Positions 25,362 to 33,595 of a DNA stretch of 64,000 bases are shown here, one piece after another. Position 1 is the stretch's first letter, and each line of letters opens with the position of its first letter. Origin of the DNA: DUPU01 sp050952465 (lineage in GTDB: Bacteria; Bacillota; Dehalobacteriia; Dehalobacteriales; Dehalobacteriaceae). The position numbers were made by a program, and so were the translations under genes. Location: the NCBI GenBank assembly GCA_050952465.1, contig JBMNKZ010000011.1, positions 62,001 through 126,000 of the forward strand. Reading direction: 5' to 3'. Below the pieces are notes generated by a model. The model saw nothing but the letters and a program-made list of their open reading frames with translations, had not been told where the DNA came from and made no database searches.

Positions 25362-26303
25362 GTGCATAATTTGAATTATTTAGAGGTAACCATCACGACA
25401 ACAGAAGAAATGTCCGAATCCCTGGCGAATATGTTTTGGGAATTAGGGGCCGGTGGGGTAGTAATTGAGGATCCCAGGGTATTAAGGCAGCATATTGAGA
25501 ATCAAACCTGGGATTACTGGGAAATACCTCAGGAGCTTTTAGATGCGGAAAACATCGTGCTCAAGGGGTACTTTCCCGTTGATTCTCGTTTGGTAGAAAC
25601 CATGGCTCTCCTTAAGGATCGTACGGAGGAGATTATACATCTGTTTCCTGGGGGAAGAGTAGAAATTACAGAAACCGAGGTAACGGCGGAAAATTGGGCT
25701 ACTTCATGGAAAGCCTTCTATAAGCCGGAAAAGATTGGTGAAAGGGTAGTAGTGAAACCCTCCTGGGAAGAATATCAAGTACAAAAAGATGATGTGATGG
25801 TGGAGATGGATCCGGGTATGGCTTTTGGTACAGGAAATCACCCTACTACTGCCATGTGCATTCGGGCCTTAGAAGAATATATTTTTCCCAAGTGTCGAGT
25901 ATTGGATATCGGGACTGGATCTGGAATTTTGGCTGTTACCGCTGCTAAATTAGGAGCTGAAAAAGTTTTAGCTGTGGATCATGATCCTGTCAGTATTGAC
26001 GCCACCTGGCAAAATATCAACCTGAACAAAGTTCAAGGTCAGGTTTCAGTATTTCAAGGAGATTTAGTTACCGGAATTGAAGAAAAGGTTGATATTATTG
26101 TTGCTAATATAATTGCCGATGTGATCATTAGATTGATTCCCCATACTCATTCCTTGTTAGATAAAAACAGTATTTTTATTGCCTCCGGTATTATAAAAGA
26201 AAGACTGCCCGAAGTAGAAAATGTTTTTCATGAAAACTCATTTGTAATAGAAAAAGTACTTTATGAAGAAGAATGGGTAGCCTTGATTGCTCGTCGAGGT
26301 TAA
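25362..26303 (+). CDS. prmA: Ribosomal protein L11 methyltransferase PrmA
   Basis: SAM-dependent methyltransferase that modifies L11. The SAM motif is 'RVLDIGTGSGILAVTAAKLG' (about residues 178-197) and the catalytic-region motif is 'DPGMAFGTGNHPTT'. Length about 313. Two starts are possible: GTG 25362 and TTG 25371; the GAGGTG at 25359-25364 suits the TTG better (first residues then MNYLEVTITT). It follows dnaJ, the usual Firmicutes order. Confidence 0.95.
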   Translation: MHNLNYLEVTITTTEEMSESLANMFWELGAGGVVIEDPRVLRQHIENQTWDYWEIPQELLDAENIVLKGYFPVDSRLVETMALLKDRTEEIIHLFPGGRVEITETEVTAENWATSWKAFYKPEKIGERVVVKPSWEEYQVQKDDVMVEMDPGMAFGTGNHPTTAMCIRALEEYIFPKCRVLDIGTGSGILAVTAAKLGAEKVLAVDHDPVSIDATWQNINLNKVQGQVSVFQGDLVTGIEEKVDIIVANIIADVIIRLIPHTHSLLDKNSIFIASGIIKERLPEVENVFHENSFVIEKVLYEEEWVALIARRG

Positions 26304-26304
26304 C

Positions 26305-27063
26305 ATGAATAGGTTTTTTGTTTCTCCCGCCCAAATTGAGAATACACTAATTACGATTACCGGCAGCGATGTGAATCATATTAGCAGAGTGCTTCGACTA
26401 AAGCCAGGTGATCAAATGATGGTGGCTGATGGGACAGGCCGGGAGTATCTGGTGGAATTGATTAGTGCTACGCCGGAAAAAGTCGAGACTGTAATTAAAG
26501 AAAGTTTCCCCGCCGGCAATGAGCCGCCTCTGGATGTTTATCTCCTCCAGGGATTGCCTAAAGGGGAAAAGATGGAACTAATTATTCAAAAGTGCACGGA
26601 AATCGGCATAAAAAAGATTATTCCGGTACAGATGGAGCGTACCATTATAAAGCTTACTCCGGATAAAGCGGAAAAACGGCGAGAAAGATGGCAACGTATT
26701 TCTTTTGAAGCCGCAAAACAATGTCAAAGGTCGATGGTTCCGGAAGTTTTGTCTGTTTGTGAGTTACCTCAAGCTATCAACCAATTGCCCAAGGATACCC
26801 TGATCATCATGCCTTGGGAAGAAGAAAAAGGATTAGGGTTAAAAGAACTTCTCCGAAACAATGGTTCATTAACCGGTTCGGTTGCCCTGATTATTGGTCC
26901 GGAAGGTGGTATATCTCCTCAGGAAGCGGCTTGGGCCGTGGAGCAAGGGGTAAAAATTGTTTCTTTAGGGCCAAGGATTCTTAGGACGGAAACGGCAGGA
27001 TTAGTAACAATATCCATAGTTTTATATGAACTGGGTGATTTGGGAGGAAAGATCGTTGGATAA
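26305..27063 (+). CDS. rsmE: 16S rRNA m3U1498 methyltransferase RsmE
   Basis: SPOUT-class methyltransferase acting on 16S rRNA U1498. The N-terminal PUA-like part is 'MNRFFVSP...HISRVLRLKPGD'. The knotted SAM site is 'ALIIGPEGGISPQEAAWA' with 'SLGPRILRTETA' near the end. I start it at ATG 26305, one base after the prmA stop, with CGAGGT upstream; an earlier in-frame TTG at 26287 lacks a ribosome site. Length is 252 residues. It overlaps mtaB by 8 nt, which suggests translational coupling. Confidence 0.95.
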   Translation: MNRFFVSPAQIENTLITITGSDVNHISRVLRLKPGDQMMVADGTGREYLVELISATPEKVETVIKESFPAGNEPPLDVYLLQGLPKGEKMELIIQKCTEIGIKKIIPVQMERTIIKLTPDKAEKRRERWQRISFEAAKQCQRSMVPEVLSVCELPQAINQLPKDTLIIMPWEEEKGLGLKELLRNNGSLTGSVALIIGPEGGISPQEAAWAVEQGVKIVSLGPRILRTETAGLVTISIVLYELGDLGGKIVG

Positions 27064-28384
27064 ACCTAAGGTGGCAGTATTTACTCTGGGGTGCAAGGTC
27101 AACCAAAACGAATCTGATGCCATGCTTAGTAGCCTTAAAAGAGCTGGCTACCAGGAGGTTTCCTTTGAAAAAAAGGCAGATCTTTATATTATAAATACTT
27201 GCACTGTTACTCATTTAGCGGATCGAAAGTCCCGCCAAATGATTCGGCGGGCGGTGAAAACTAACCCTAATGCCATTGTAGCGGTAACAGGCTGCTATGC
27301 TCAAACATCCACCGGGGATGTCTTAGGAATTCCCGGGGTCAATTTGGTGGTGGGCACCCGGGACAGACAACGTTTGCCAGAATTGGTGGAGGAAGCAAAA
27401 AAATCCCGTGAACCGTTGAATGCTGTAAAGGATATTTTTGAGACCCATGAGTTTGAGGAAATTACCGGGGAAGAAATAGTGCCTCATATGGTACGGGCCT
27501 ATTTAAAAATCCAGGAAGGCTGCAATCAATATTGTTCCTATTGTATCATTCCTTATGCCAGGGGCCCCATGAGAAGCAGACCTATGCATCGGGTTCTGGA
27601 AAAGGCGGGAGAATTAATCAAAGCGGGCTATAAGGAGATTATTCTTACGGGCATTCATACCGGGGCCTATGGGGTTGATTTAATACCCCAGATTGACTTA
27701 GCGGATCTGGTGAAAAAACTTGTGGAACTACCCGGACTAAATAGACTGCGTATCAGTTCTCTTGATCCTAATGAAATAAATGATCAACTTCTGGATATTA
27801 TGGCGGGGTCATCTGTAATGTGCCCCCATTTACATATCCCCTTGCAAAGCGGAGATGATCATGTTCTTAGGCGTATGAAAAGGGTTTATAATACCGCCCA
27901 GTATCAAGAATTAGTTGATGAGATTAGAAGAAAGATCCCCGGGATTGCACTCACCACGGATATTATGGTGGGTTTTCCGGGAGAGACGGAAGCAGAGTTT
28001 ATGCACACATATGATTTTCTGGAGAAAATCGCGTTTGCTGGACTTCATGTATTTAAATATTCTCCTAGAAAGGGGACACCGGCTGCGACCTTCCCTGACC
28101 AAGTTTCCCCGGAAATTAAAGAGGAGCGGAGCAATAAATTAATTCAGCTGGGGAGAAGGTTATTAAAAAATTATGCCGAAAACTATTTAGGTAAGACAAT
28201 AGAGGTTCTGGTGGAACAAACAACAGACCTAAACGGAGAAAAATATTGGGAAGGACATAGCGGTAACTATTTAAACATTGTCTTTCCCTCTGGCCAGGAT
28301 TTAAAGGGACAATTAGTTAATGTTCGCCTGGAACGTTTCCAAAACAACCGGGTTTTCGGTACATTAGTCAGGAGACATACTTAA
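27056..28384 (+). CDS. mtaB: tRNA t6A37 methylthiotransferase MtaB
   Basis: Radical-SAM methylthiotransferase that makes ms2t6A in tRNA. The N-terminal UPF0004 domain starts 'VAVFTLGCKVNQNESDAM' and includes 'INTCTVTHLADRKSRQ' and 'TGCYAQ', giving three cluster cysteines. The radical-SAM motif is CNQYCSYC, and a TRAM-like domain ends the protein. I choose TTG 27056 (8 nt after GGGAGGA); an earlier ATG at 27026 lies within rsmE without a ribosome site. Length 442 is normal. Confidence 0.94.
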   Translation: MDKPKVAVFTLGCKVNQNESDAMLSSLKRAGYQEVSFEKKADLYIINTCTVTHLADRKSRQMIRRAVKTNPNAIVAVTGCYAQTSTGDVLGIPGVNLVVGTRDRQRLPELVEEAKKSREPLNAVKDIFETHEFEEITGEEIVPHMVRAYLKIQEGCNQYCSYCIIPYARGPMRSRPMHRVLEKAGELIKAGYKEIILTGIHTGAYGVDLIPQIDLADLVKKLVELPGLNRLRISSLDPNEINDQLLDIMAGSSVMCPHLHIPLQSGDDHVLRRMKRVYNTAQYQELVDEIRRKIPGIALTTDIMVGFPGETEAEFMHTYDFLEKIAFAGLHVFKYSPRKGTPAATFPDQVSPEIKEERSNKLIQLGRRLLKNYAENYLGKTIEVLVEQTTDLNGEKYWEGHSGNYLNIVFPSGQDLKGQLVNVRLERFQNNRVFGTLVRRHT

Positions 28385-28449
28385 ACAAGAAGCAGGAAAG
28401 CTAAGTCTTTAAAGACACCTTGCCTCTTGAATGGAAGGTGGTGAAAACT

Positions 28450-28791
28450 ATGGATTGTATTTTTTGCAAGATTGTTAATAAGGAAATTCCCTCCCAAATT
28501 GTTTTTGAGGATGAAGAAATATTAGCTTTTAAGGACATTAACCCGATGGCTCCTGTACATATATTACTGATTCCCAAAAGACATATTTCAGATATCTCCG
28601 AAATTGGTCCTGATGACGCAGGTCTAATTGGACGGATTCATGTGGCAGCTGTAAAAATTGCCAAGGAGTTAGGGATTGATCAAGATGGTTTCCGCCTGGT
28701 GAATAATTGCAAGGAGCATGGGGGACAAATGGTTTTCCATCTGCATTTTCATTTAATCGGCGGAAGAAAGCTAGGGGCATTTGCTGGATAG
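28450..28791 (+). CDS. HIT-family nucleotide hydrolase/phosphoramidase (HinT-like)
   Basis: Histidine-triad protein. It begins 'CIFCKIVNKEIPSQIVFEDE' with a Cx2C zinc pair, and ends with the triad in HLHFHLIGGR. Family members hydrolyse purine nucleoside phosphoramidates; the physiological substrate is not known. It starts at ATG 28450 behind GGAAGGTGG and gives 113 residues; an upstream TTG at 28420 has no ribosome site. It sits between mtaB and rpsU, as in many Clostridia. Confidence 0.93.
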   Translation: MDCIFCKIVNKEIPSQIVFEDEEILAFKDINPMAPVHILLIPKRHISDISEIGPDDAGLIGRIHVAAVKIAKELGIDQDGFRLVNNCKEHGGQMVFHLHFHLIGGRKLGAFAG

Positions 28792-28793
28792 GG

Positions 28794-28822
28794 TTGACTG
28801 GAGGCTATCTTTACTATATAAT
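28794..28822 (+). promoter_or_regulatory. Sigma-A promoter of rpsU
   Basis: TTGACT (28794-28799), a 17-bp spacer and TATAAT (28817-28822) lie directly behind the HIT gene. The leader of about 90 nt ends in GGAGGGAGGG before the rpsU TTG. Confidence 0.85.
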
Positions 28823-28919
28823 ATACTGTGTATTTTCCAATTATTTATTTTAATTCTTAGCAGCATTCACAGCTATATTCACTGCATCATGGATAGTAGC
28901 GGAGGGAGGGAGACTAAGG

Positions 28920-29096
28920 TTGAGTGAGATTCGTGTAGGAAAGAATGAGACACTGGACAGTGCTCTGCGTCGTTTTAAACGCACATGCCAGAAAGCAGGT
29001 GTATTGGCCGAGATTAGAAAGCGTGAGCATTATGAAAAGCCCAGTGTAAAAAGAAAAAAGAAAGCGGAAGCCGCTAGAAAACGGAAGTGGCATTAA
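28920..29096 (+). CDS. rpsU: 30S ribosomal protein S21
   Basis: 58-residue basic protein. It begins at TTG behind GGAGGGAGGGAGAC and reads MSEIRVGKNETLDSALRRFK, continuing with 'KRTCQKAGVLAEIRKREHYE' and ending 'KRKKKAEAARKRKWH'. This is diagnostic of S21, a protein of the 30S platform that aids initiation. It has its own promoter and terminator. Short length and TTG start make it easy to miss. Confidence 0.97.
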   Translation: MSEIRVGKNETLDSALRRFKRTCQKAGVLAEIRKREHYEKPSVKRKKKAEAARKRKWH

Positions 29097-29137
29097 ACCC
29101 TCCTGCTCCATATTGGATAAATAGATCATAAATTTCG

Positions 29138-29167
29138 AACCCGGCATCAAAGGATGTCGGGTTTTTG
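29138..29167 (+). terminator. Intrinsic terminator of rpsU
   Basis: ACCCGGCATC (29140-29149 region) and GATGTCGGGT form a stem over a short loop with one G-U and are followed by five T. Confidence 0.85.
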
Positions 29168-29235
29168 TTGTAAAAAGGATCAATGTCTTGGTATAATAAG
29201 ATATGACTTGGGTATTTTTAAGTAGAGGTGTACTT

Positions 29236-30552
29236 ATGAACTCATTAAGAAAAATTATTGCTTGTTTACTGTGGCTAGGATTGATTCTATCGGTACTCTT
29301 AGTACCGGGTTTAGCTAAACCTGGGGATTTAGTTTATGTAGTGCCTATTGAGGGAACCATTGATCCTGCCCTGGCATCTTTTGTTGATCGTATCTATGAT
29401 GAGGCGGAAGACATGGGTGCAGCCCGGGTGATTCTGGAAATCGATACCTATGGCGGCTATATTGATGCGGCTATTACTATTAGTGAGCGGGTAATGCTAT
29501 CCCCTTTACCTACATCCAGCTTTGTAACTAAAAAGGCTATTTCTGCGGGAGCATTGATTACCCTTTCCGGGGAAAAAATATTTATGGCACCGGGTACTAC
29601 CATGGGCGCAGCGGAACCCAGGAAGGGAGAGGAAAAGGCGGATGAAAAGGTTGTTTCCATGTGGTCCCAAAAACTTAGAGCTGCGGCAGAAACCTATGGA
29701 AGAGACGGGGAGATTGCCGCGGCCATGGCGGACGCGGATATTGAAATAGAGGGTTTAAAAGCTAAAGGAAAACTGCTCACCTTAACCCAGAAACAAGCTT
29801 TAGATTTAAAGATGGCTGATTTTTCCGCTGGGAGCCGGGAAGAAGTACTGGAATTATCCGGCTTAAAGCAGGTAAAAGTGGTAGAAGGAGAGCTTAGCTC
29901 CGCGGAAAAAATATCCCGTTTTTCCACTAGCCCTTATGTCAGTCCGATACTTTTAACCATTGGTGTAGCCGGCTTGGTTTTGGAACTTTTAACGGTGGGC
30001 TGGGGGGTGGCCGGAACCATTGGCCTAATTTCTATGGGACTGTTTTTTGGCGGCCACATTATCGCGGGTTTTTCTGGCTGGGAATCCTTGCTGTTATTTA
30101 TCGTGGGGGTCATTTTAATGCTGGTAGAAGCTTTCCTGATACCGGGTTTTGGGGTAGCGGGTATTGCTGGCCTAGGGGCTATGATTTTTAGTATCATTAT
30201 GGTTTCCGTAAGTATAGAGCAGGCCATTATTTCTTTGATTATTGCTATTTTTGGCACAGTTGTGCTTGTTGCCCTTAGTTTTAAATTTATGAAAACCAGA
30301 CGTATGTGGAATCGCTTGATTCTCGGTGAACGCCAGGAAAAAACTGAGGGTTATGTGGCCCCGGAGGCAAACTTATCAGAACTTCTCGATATGGAAGGGA
30401 TAACTCTTACTCCCTTAAGGCCGGCAGGGTCGGCAGAGATTAATGGGATGCGGGTAGATGTGGTAACGGAAGGTGGTTTTGTTCCCCGGGAAACAAAAAT
30501 AAAAGTGGTCAAGGTTGAGGGTACTCGGGTAGTAGTACGCCCAAGTAAATAG
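29236..30552 (+). CDS. NfeD family membrane-bound serine protease (ClpP-like + NfeD)
   Basis: The N-terminal signal/anchor (about residues 5-25) is followed by a ClpP/SppA-type protease domain ('VVPIEGTIDPALASFVDRIY', 'LEIDTYGGYIDAAI', 'KKAISAGALITLSGEKIFMA'). Then come several transmembrane helices (about 235-355) and a C-terminal NfeD OB-fold ('GSAEINGMRVDVVTEGGFV'). Proteins of this type pair with flotillins or stomatins and help organise the membrane. The flotillin gene follows directly. I use ATG 29236 behind AGAGGTG; a TTG at 29203 lies upstream without a site. Length is 438 residues. Confidence 0.9.
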   Translation: MNSLRKIIACLLWLGLILSVLLVPGLAKPGDLVYVVPIEGTIDPALASFVDRIYDEAEDMGAARVILEIDTYGGYIDAAITISERVMLSPLPTSSFVTKKAISAGALITLSGEKIFMAPGTTMGAAEPRKGEEKADEKVVSMWSQKLRAAAETYGRDGEIAAAMADADIEIEGLKAKGKLLTLTQKQALDLKMADFSAGSREEVLELSGLKQVKVVEGELSSAEKISRFSTSPYVSPILLTIGVAGLVLELLTVGWGVAGTIGLISMGLFFGGHIIAGFSGWESLLLFIVGVILMLVEAFLIPGFGVAGIAGLGAMIFSIIMVSVSIEQAIISLIIAIFGTVVLVALSFKFMKTRRMWNRLILGERQEKTEGYVAPEANLSELLDMEGITLTPLRPAGSAEINGMRVDVVTEGGFVPRETKIKVVKVEGTRVVVRPSK

Positions 30553-30620
30553 GTTTTAGGTAAATTGTTTTTCCTAAACAATAAATCTTAAATAAGGATA
30601 CTAAATGAGGAGGTAAAATT

Positions 30621-31622
30621 ATGTTTCTTGAGTTGAGCGGCATTATACTTTTTGTTTTGATTTTGCTTGCTGTGGTAATTATTTTTAGCTTTATACCGGT
30701 GGGTTTGTGGATTTCTGCACTGGCTGCCGGGGTAAAGGTGGGCATCATTGACTTAATCGGGATGCGTTTACGGAGGGTGATTCCGTCTAAAATTGTCAAT
30801 CCCCAGATCAAGGCGGAAAAGGCCGGACTAAATGTGAGCATAGGAAAGTTAGAAGCCCATTATTTAGCAGGTGGTAATGTGGACAGGGTAGTTAATGCGC
30901 TCATTGCAGCAGAACGGGCAAATATTCCTTTGGCCTTTGAAAGAGCAGCCGCCATTGATTTGGCTGGGCGTAACGTTTTGGAAGCTGTACAGATGAGCGT
31001 GAACCCAAAGGTGATTGAGACTCCTGTCATTGCCGGTGTGGCTAAAGACGGGATTGAAGTAAAGGCCAAAGCCCGGGTCACGGTTAGAGCCAACATTGAC
31101 CGTTTAGTAGGGGGTGCAGGGGAAGAAACCATTATCGCTCGGGTAGGTGAAGGTATTGTTACTACCGTTGGTTCCAGCGTATCCCATAAAGAAGTGCTGG
31201 AAAACCCCGACAAAATTTCCCATACGGTACTCAGCAAAGGTTTGGATGCCGGGACAGCTTTTGAAATTCTTTCCATTGATATTGCTGATGTGGATGTGGG
31301 ACGTAACATTGGTGCTCAACTCCAGACTGATCAAGCAGAGGCCGATAAGAGAATTGCCCAAGCTAAAGCAGAAGAACGCCGGGCAATGGCTGTGGCCAAG
31401 GAACAGGAAATGAAAGCGGCGGTTCAGGAAATGAGAGCGAAGGTAGTAGAGGCAGAAGCTCAAGTACCGGAAGCTCTGGCAGATGCGTTCCGTAATGGCC
31501 GTCTTGGTGTCATGGATTATTATAATATGCAGAATATCCTGGCTGACACCAAAATGAGGGAAAGTATTTCCGGTATGGGTAAGGAAGGTGGTTCGGTACT
31601 GCCTGACCCCACGAAAAAATAA
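30621..31622 (+). CDS. floA: Flotillin-like protein FloA
   Basis: Membrane scaffold of functional membrane microdomains. It has an N-terminal membrane hairpin (about residues 5-35), an SPFH domain ('GLNVSIGKLEAHYLAGGNVD', 'AKARVTVRANIDRLVGGAGE') and a helical region rich in Ala/Glu ('QTDQAEADKRIAQAKAEERR'). Length (333) and sequence fit FloA (YqfA). It begins 68 nt after the NfeD protease and is probably in the same operon. GGAGG precedes the ATG. Confidence 0.96.
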   Translation: MFLELSGIILFVLILLAVVIIFSFIPVGLWISALAAGVKVGIIDLIGMRLRRVIPSKIVNPQIKAEKAGLNVSIGKLEAHYLAGGNVDRVVNALIAAERANIPLAFERAAAIDLAGRNVLEAVQMSVNPKVIETPVIAGVAKDGIEVKAKARVTVRANIDRLVGGAGEETIIARVGEGIVTTVGSSVSHKEVLENPDKISHTVLSKGLDAGTAFEILSIDIADVDVGRNIGAQLQTDQAEADKRIAQAKAEERRAMAVAKEQEMKAAVQEMRAKVVEAEAQVPEALADAFRNGRLGVMDYYNMQNILADTKMRESISGMGKEGGSVLPDPTKK

Positions 31623-31709
31623 GGTAAGATATATTAAAGAGAAATTTATTTCATGAAATTTATTCGAGGGTGAGGTGAGGGTGCTATCGATATATTTGGG
31701 ATTGCCTTA

Positions 31710-32207
31710 TTGGTACTATTTTGGATTATATCCAATGCTGGTAAAAAGAAAACTTCTCCCCGGAGTCGCCAACTCTGGGATGAAGCGAGAAGAAGACAGC
31801 CTATGCCGCCAATAATGGAAGAGGAACGGGAAGTCCCCAGGCCCATATTCGAGCAGGAACAAAGGGTACCTCCACCATTGAGACCTTTTCCCGGTCTTGA
31901 GGATTTAGGTAAGGAGATTAAAGAGGTTTTTGAAAACGAATTTTTCCCTGAGGAAAAAACTGCTGAGGAAACTTTTGCTGAAAAAACAGTCACTGAACGG
32001 AAAAAAATCTATCGGCTAAAACATAAGCCATATCATCCATCGGTAACAACGGAAGAAGTCGGAGCTAAAGAAACGACACCTGCTATTTTCAAGGAACCGG
32101 ATACCGGTTTGGAATGTTTGTCTTTAAGTACTCAAGGGCTTGTACAGGGTATTATCATGTCGGAAATCCTCCAACCGCCTAGATCTAGGCGGCCGTTAAG
32201 GCATTAA
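31710..32207 (+). CDS. Small membrane-anchored protein of unknown function
   Basis: I do not recognise this protein. From TTG 31710 it has 165 residues: a short hydrophobic start (MVLFWIISNAGKKK), a proline- and charge-rich middle with 'PRPIFEQEQRVPPPLRPFP', and a basic tail ending RSRRPLRH. The open frame continues upstream with 'IDIFGIAL', which would complete a membrane helix. The only good ribosome site (GAGGTG at 31672-31677) is spaced for an ATC codon at 31686. So either a rare ATC start is used or the start is elsewhere. It follows floA and probably belongs to the same transcript. Confidence 0.6.
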   Translation: MVLFWIISNAGKKKTSPRSRQLWDEARRRQPMPPIMEEEREVPRPIFEQEQRVPPPLRPFPGLEDLGKEIKEVFENEFFPEEKTAEETFAEKTVTERKKIYRLKHKPYHPSVTTEEVGAKETTPAIFKEPDTGLECLSLSTQGLVQGIIMSEILQPPRSRRPLRH

Positions 32208-32285
32208 ATTATTGTTAGAATAAATAATACTTTTGTAGAATTATATTACCTAAACATTATGTAATGTTCTTTGGCGAGATGGTGA

Positions 32286-32336
32286 AACTCTCCAATGCTT
32301 GGTTTATAACTTGCGTTGGAGAGTTTTTTATTTTTT
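32286..32336 (+). terminator. Terminator of the nfeD-floA unit
   Basis: AACTCTCCAATGC (32286-32298) pairs with GCGTTGGAGAGTT (32313-32325) with one mismatch and is followed by TTTTTATTTTTT. A shorter palindrome, AACATTATGTAATGTT, lies just upstream. The stretch 32340-32460 is AT-rich and has no recognisable gene. Confidence 0.85.
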
Positions 32337-32462
32337 GATATAACGTTAAAAAAATTTCATATATAGTTGTGATAATGTATTTCCAATAATTATATGCATG
32401 TTTTTTGCAAAATAACTCATTTAATTTAAGCATGGGCATAAAGCAAGAAAGCAATATTTATG

Positions 32463-32480
32463 TGAGTCAATATTGACTTA
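32463..32480. promoter_or_regulatory. Palindrome upstream of the sigma-54 promoter (candidate activator site)
   Basis: TGAGTCAATATTGACTTA is an inverted repeat with 16 of 18 positions symmetric and a perfect core GTCAATATTGAC. Its centre lies about 70 bp upstream of the -24 element, the distance expected of an enhancer-binding protein site. The regulator is not in the window. Confidence 0.5.
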
Positions 32481-32541
32481 AAAGGAATGCCGGTACAGGA
32501 AGGGGAATCTCCTGATGCTTGACATAAGTGGCTTCTTAAAA

Positions 32542-32557
32542 TGGCATGGTTTTTGCA
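32542..32557 (+). promoter_or_regulatory. Sigma-54 (-24/-12) promoter of the eut operon
   Basis: TGGCATG-N4-TTGCA matches the sigma-54 consensus TGGCACG-N4-TTGCW in 11 of 12 fixed positions with exact spacing between GG and GC. It stands 68 bp upstream of the first eutM start codon. No competing sigma-A promoter is obvious. Transcription would need an AAA+ activator that senses ethanolamine or another signal. Confidence 0.8.
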
Positions 32558-32624
32558 ATATAAAATTAAGGGATAACCAAAGCTATTTCCGAATTGAACT
32601 CAAAGAATTTAGGAGGATGATTCA

Positions 32625-32921
32625 ATGACTAATGCATTAGGCATGATTGAAACCAAAGGTTTAGTCGGTTCCATCGAAGCAGCTGATGCCATGGTTAAAG
32701 CCGCTAATGTTTACTTGATTGGTAAAGTACATGTGGGAGGCGGACTTGTTACTGTAATGGTAAGAGGAGATGTGGGTGCAGTTAAAGCAGCGACCGATGC
32801 CGGAGCTGCCGCTGCCCAAAGAGTGGGAGAACTGATATCCGTACATGTCATTCCCAGGCCTCATAGCGATGTGGAAATGATCCTTCCTGACGATTATAAG
32901 AAATTTGTAAAAGCTGAGTAA
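32625..32921 (+). CDS. eutM: Microcompartment hexamer shell protein EutM (copy 1)
   Basis: Single BMC domain (98 residues) that forms flat hexamers tiling the microcompartment facets. Signatures are 'ALGMIETKGLVGSIEAADAM', 'VRGDVGAVKAATDAG' and the C-terminal 'HVIPRPHSDVEMILP'. It is the first gene of the eut operon, behind an AGGAGG site, 68 bp after the sigma-54 promoter. A second copy at 43553 is 96 of 98 residues identical, though the DNA is much more diverged. Confidence 0.97.
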   Translation: MTNALGMIETKGLVGSIEAADAMVKAANVYLIGKVHVGGGLVTVMVRGDVGAVKAATDAGAAAAQRVGELISVHVIPRPHSDVEMILPDDYKKFVKAE

Positions 32922-32943
32922 AAAATATACGGGGTTTGCTGTC

Positions 32944-33240
32944 ATGAAGGCGGTAGGCCCCGTAAGAGTATCAATAAACAGGGAGATTATCTGGTGCTCC
33001 CTAAAAAATATTATTTTTTCTGACTCAGGAAAAGTCATAATTGACTTACTGGCTCAAGGTGCCACCGTATCCTGCGAGGCAATGCTTCAACTTGGGAGCA
33101 TGGTAGATATATCAACGTTTTTATGGAAATTTATGAATCCTAAATATTTCAGGGAGGTGATAGAAACCATCAGAGATGTACGTAGGGTAGGTAAAGAGGG
33201 TGCTCTGAGGTTTACAATTCTAATGGTCATGAGGAGTTGA
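32944..33240 (+). CDS. Unidentified 98-codon ORF between eutM and eutS
   Basis: I do not recognise this protein. It fills the gap between eutM and eutS in the operon orientation. It has no BMC domain and no membrane helix. The second half ('VSCEAMLQLGSMVDISTFLW', then 'VIETIRDVRRVGKEGALRF') looks protein-like with amphipathic helices. The ribosome site before ATG 32944 is weak (CGGGG). It could be a real small protein, a remnant, or untranslated spacer with an open frame by chance. Confidence 0.35.
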   Translation: MKAVGPVRVSINREIIWCSLKNIIFSDSGKVIIDLLAQGATVSCEAMLQLGSMVDISTFLWKFMNPKYFREVIETIRDVRRVGKEGALRFTILMVMRS

Positions 33241-33247
33241 GTGCCTG

Positions 33248-33595
33248 ATGGATGATAGCGAAAAGAAACAACGGGTAATTCAAGAATATGTTCCTGGTAA
33301 GCAGGTCACCCTTGCTCATGTGATTGCCCATCCGGTGCGGGAGATTTATGAAAAGATGGGACTTCCGGAACGGGGGGCAATCGGAATTTTAACTCTTACC
33401 CCCGGGGAAACAGCGATTATTGCTGCAGATATTGCCACCAAAGCAGCAGAGGTAGAAATCGGTTTCCTGGATCGGTTTACCGGGGCTTTGGTGATTGTGG
33501 GTGATGTGGCCAGCGTGGAAACAGCATTAAAAGAAGTAAATAATTTCCTAGAGAGTCAGCTTTTTTATGCTCCGGCAAGGATGACTCGGTCATGA
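33248..33595 (+). CDS. eutS: Microcompartment shell protein EutS (permuted BMC domain)
   Basis: 115 residues with the circularly permuted BMC fold. 'VIQEYVPGKQVTLAHVIAHP' at the start and 'GAIGILTLTPGETAIIAADI' with 'VEIGFLDRFTGALVIVGDV' are typical for EutS. EutS hexamers are known to be bent and are proposed to sit at shell edges. The start follows GAGGAG. It overlaps eutP by 4 nt (ATGA), implying coupled translation. Confidence 0.97.
   Translation: MDDSEKKQRVIQEYVPGKQVTLAHVIAHPVREIYEKMGLPERGAIGILTLTPGETAIIAADIATKAAEVEIGFLDRFTGALVIVGDVASVETALKEVNNFLESQLFYAPARMTRS

Noticed and set aside
32253..32336. EutV (ANTAR)-type antitermination leader before the eut operon
   Set aside because: Only one long terminator stem is present, without the paired hexaloop hairpins, and it lies upstream of the sigma-54 promoter, so it belongs to the preceding unit.
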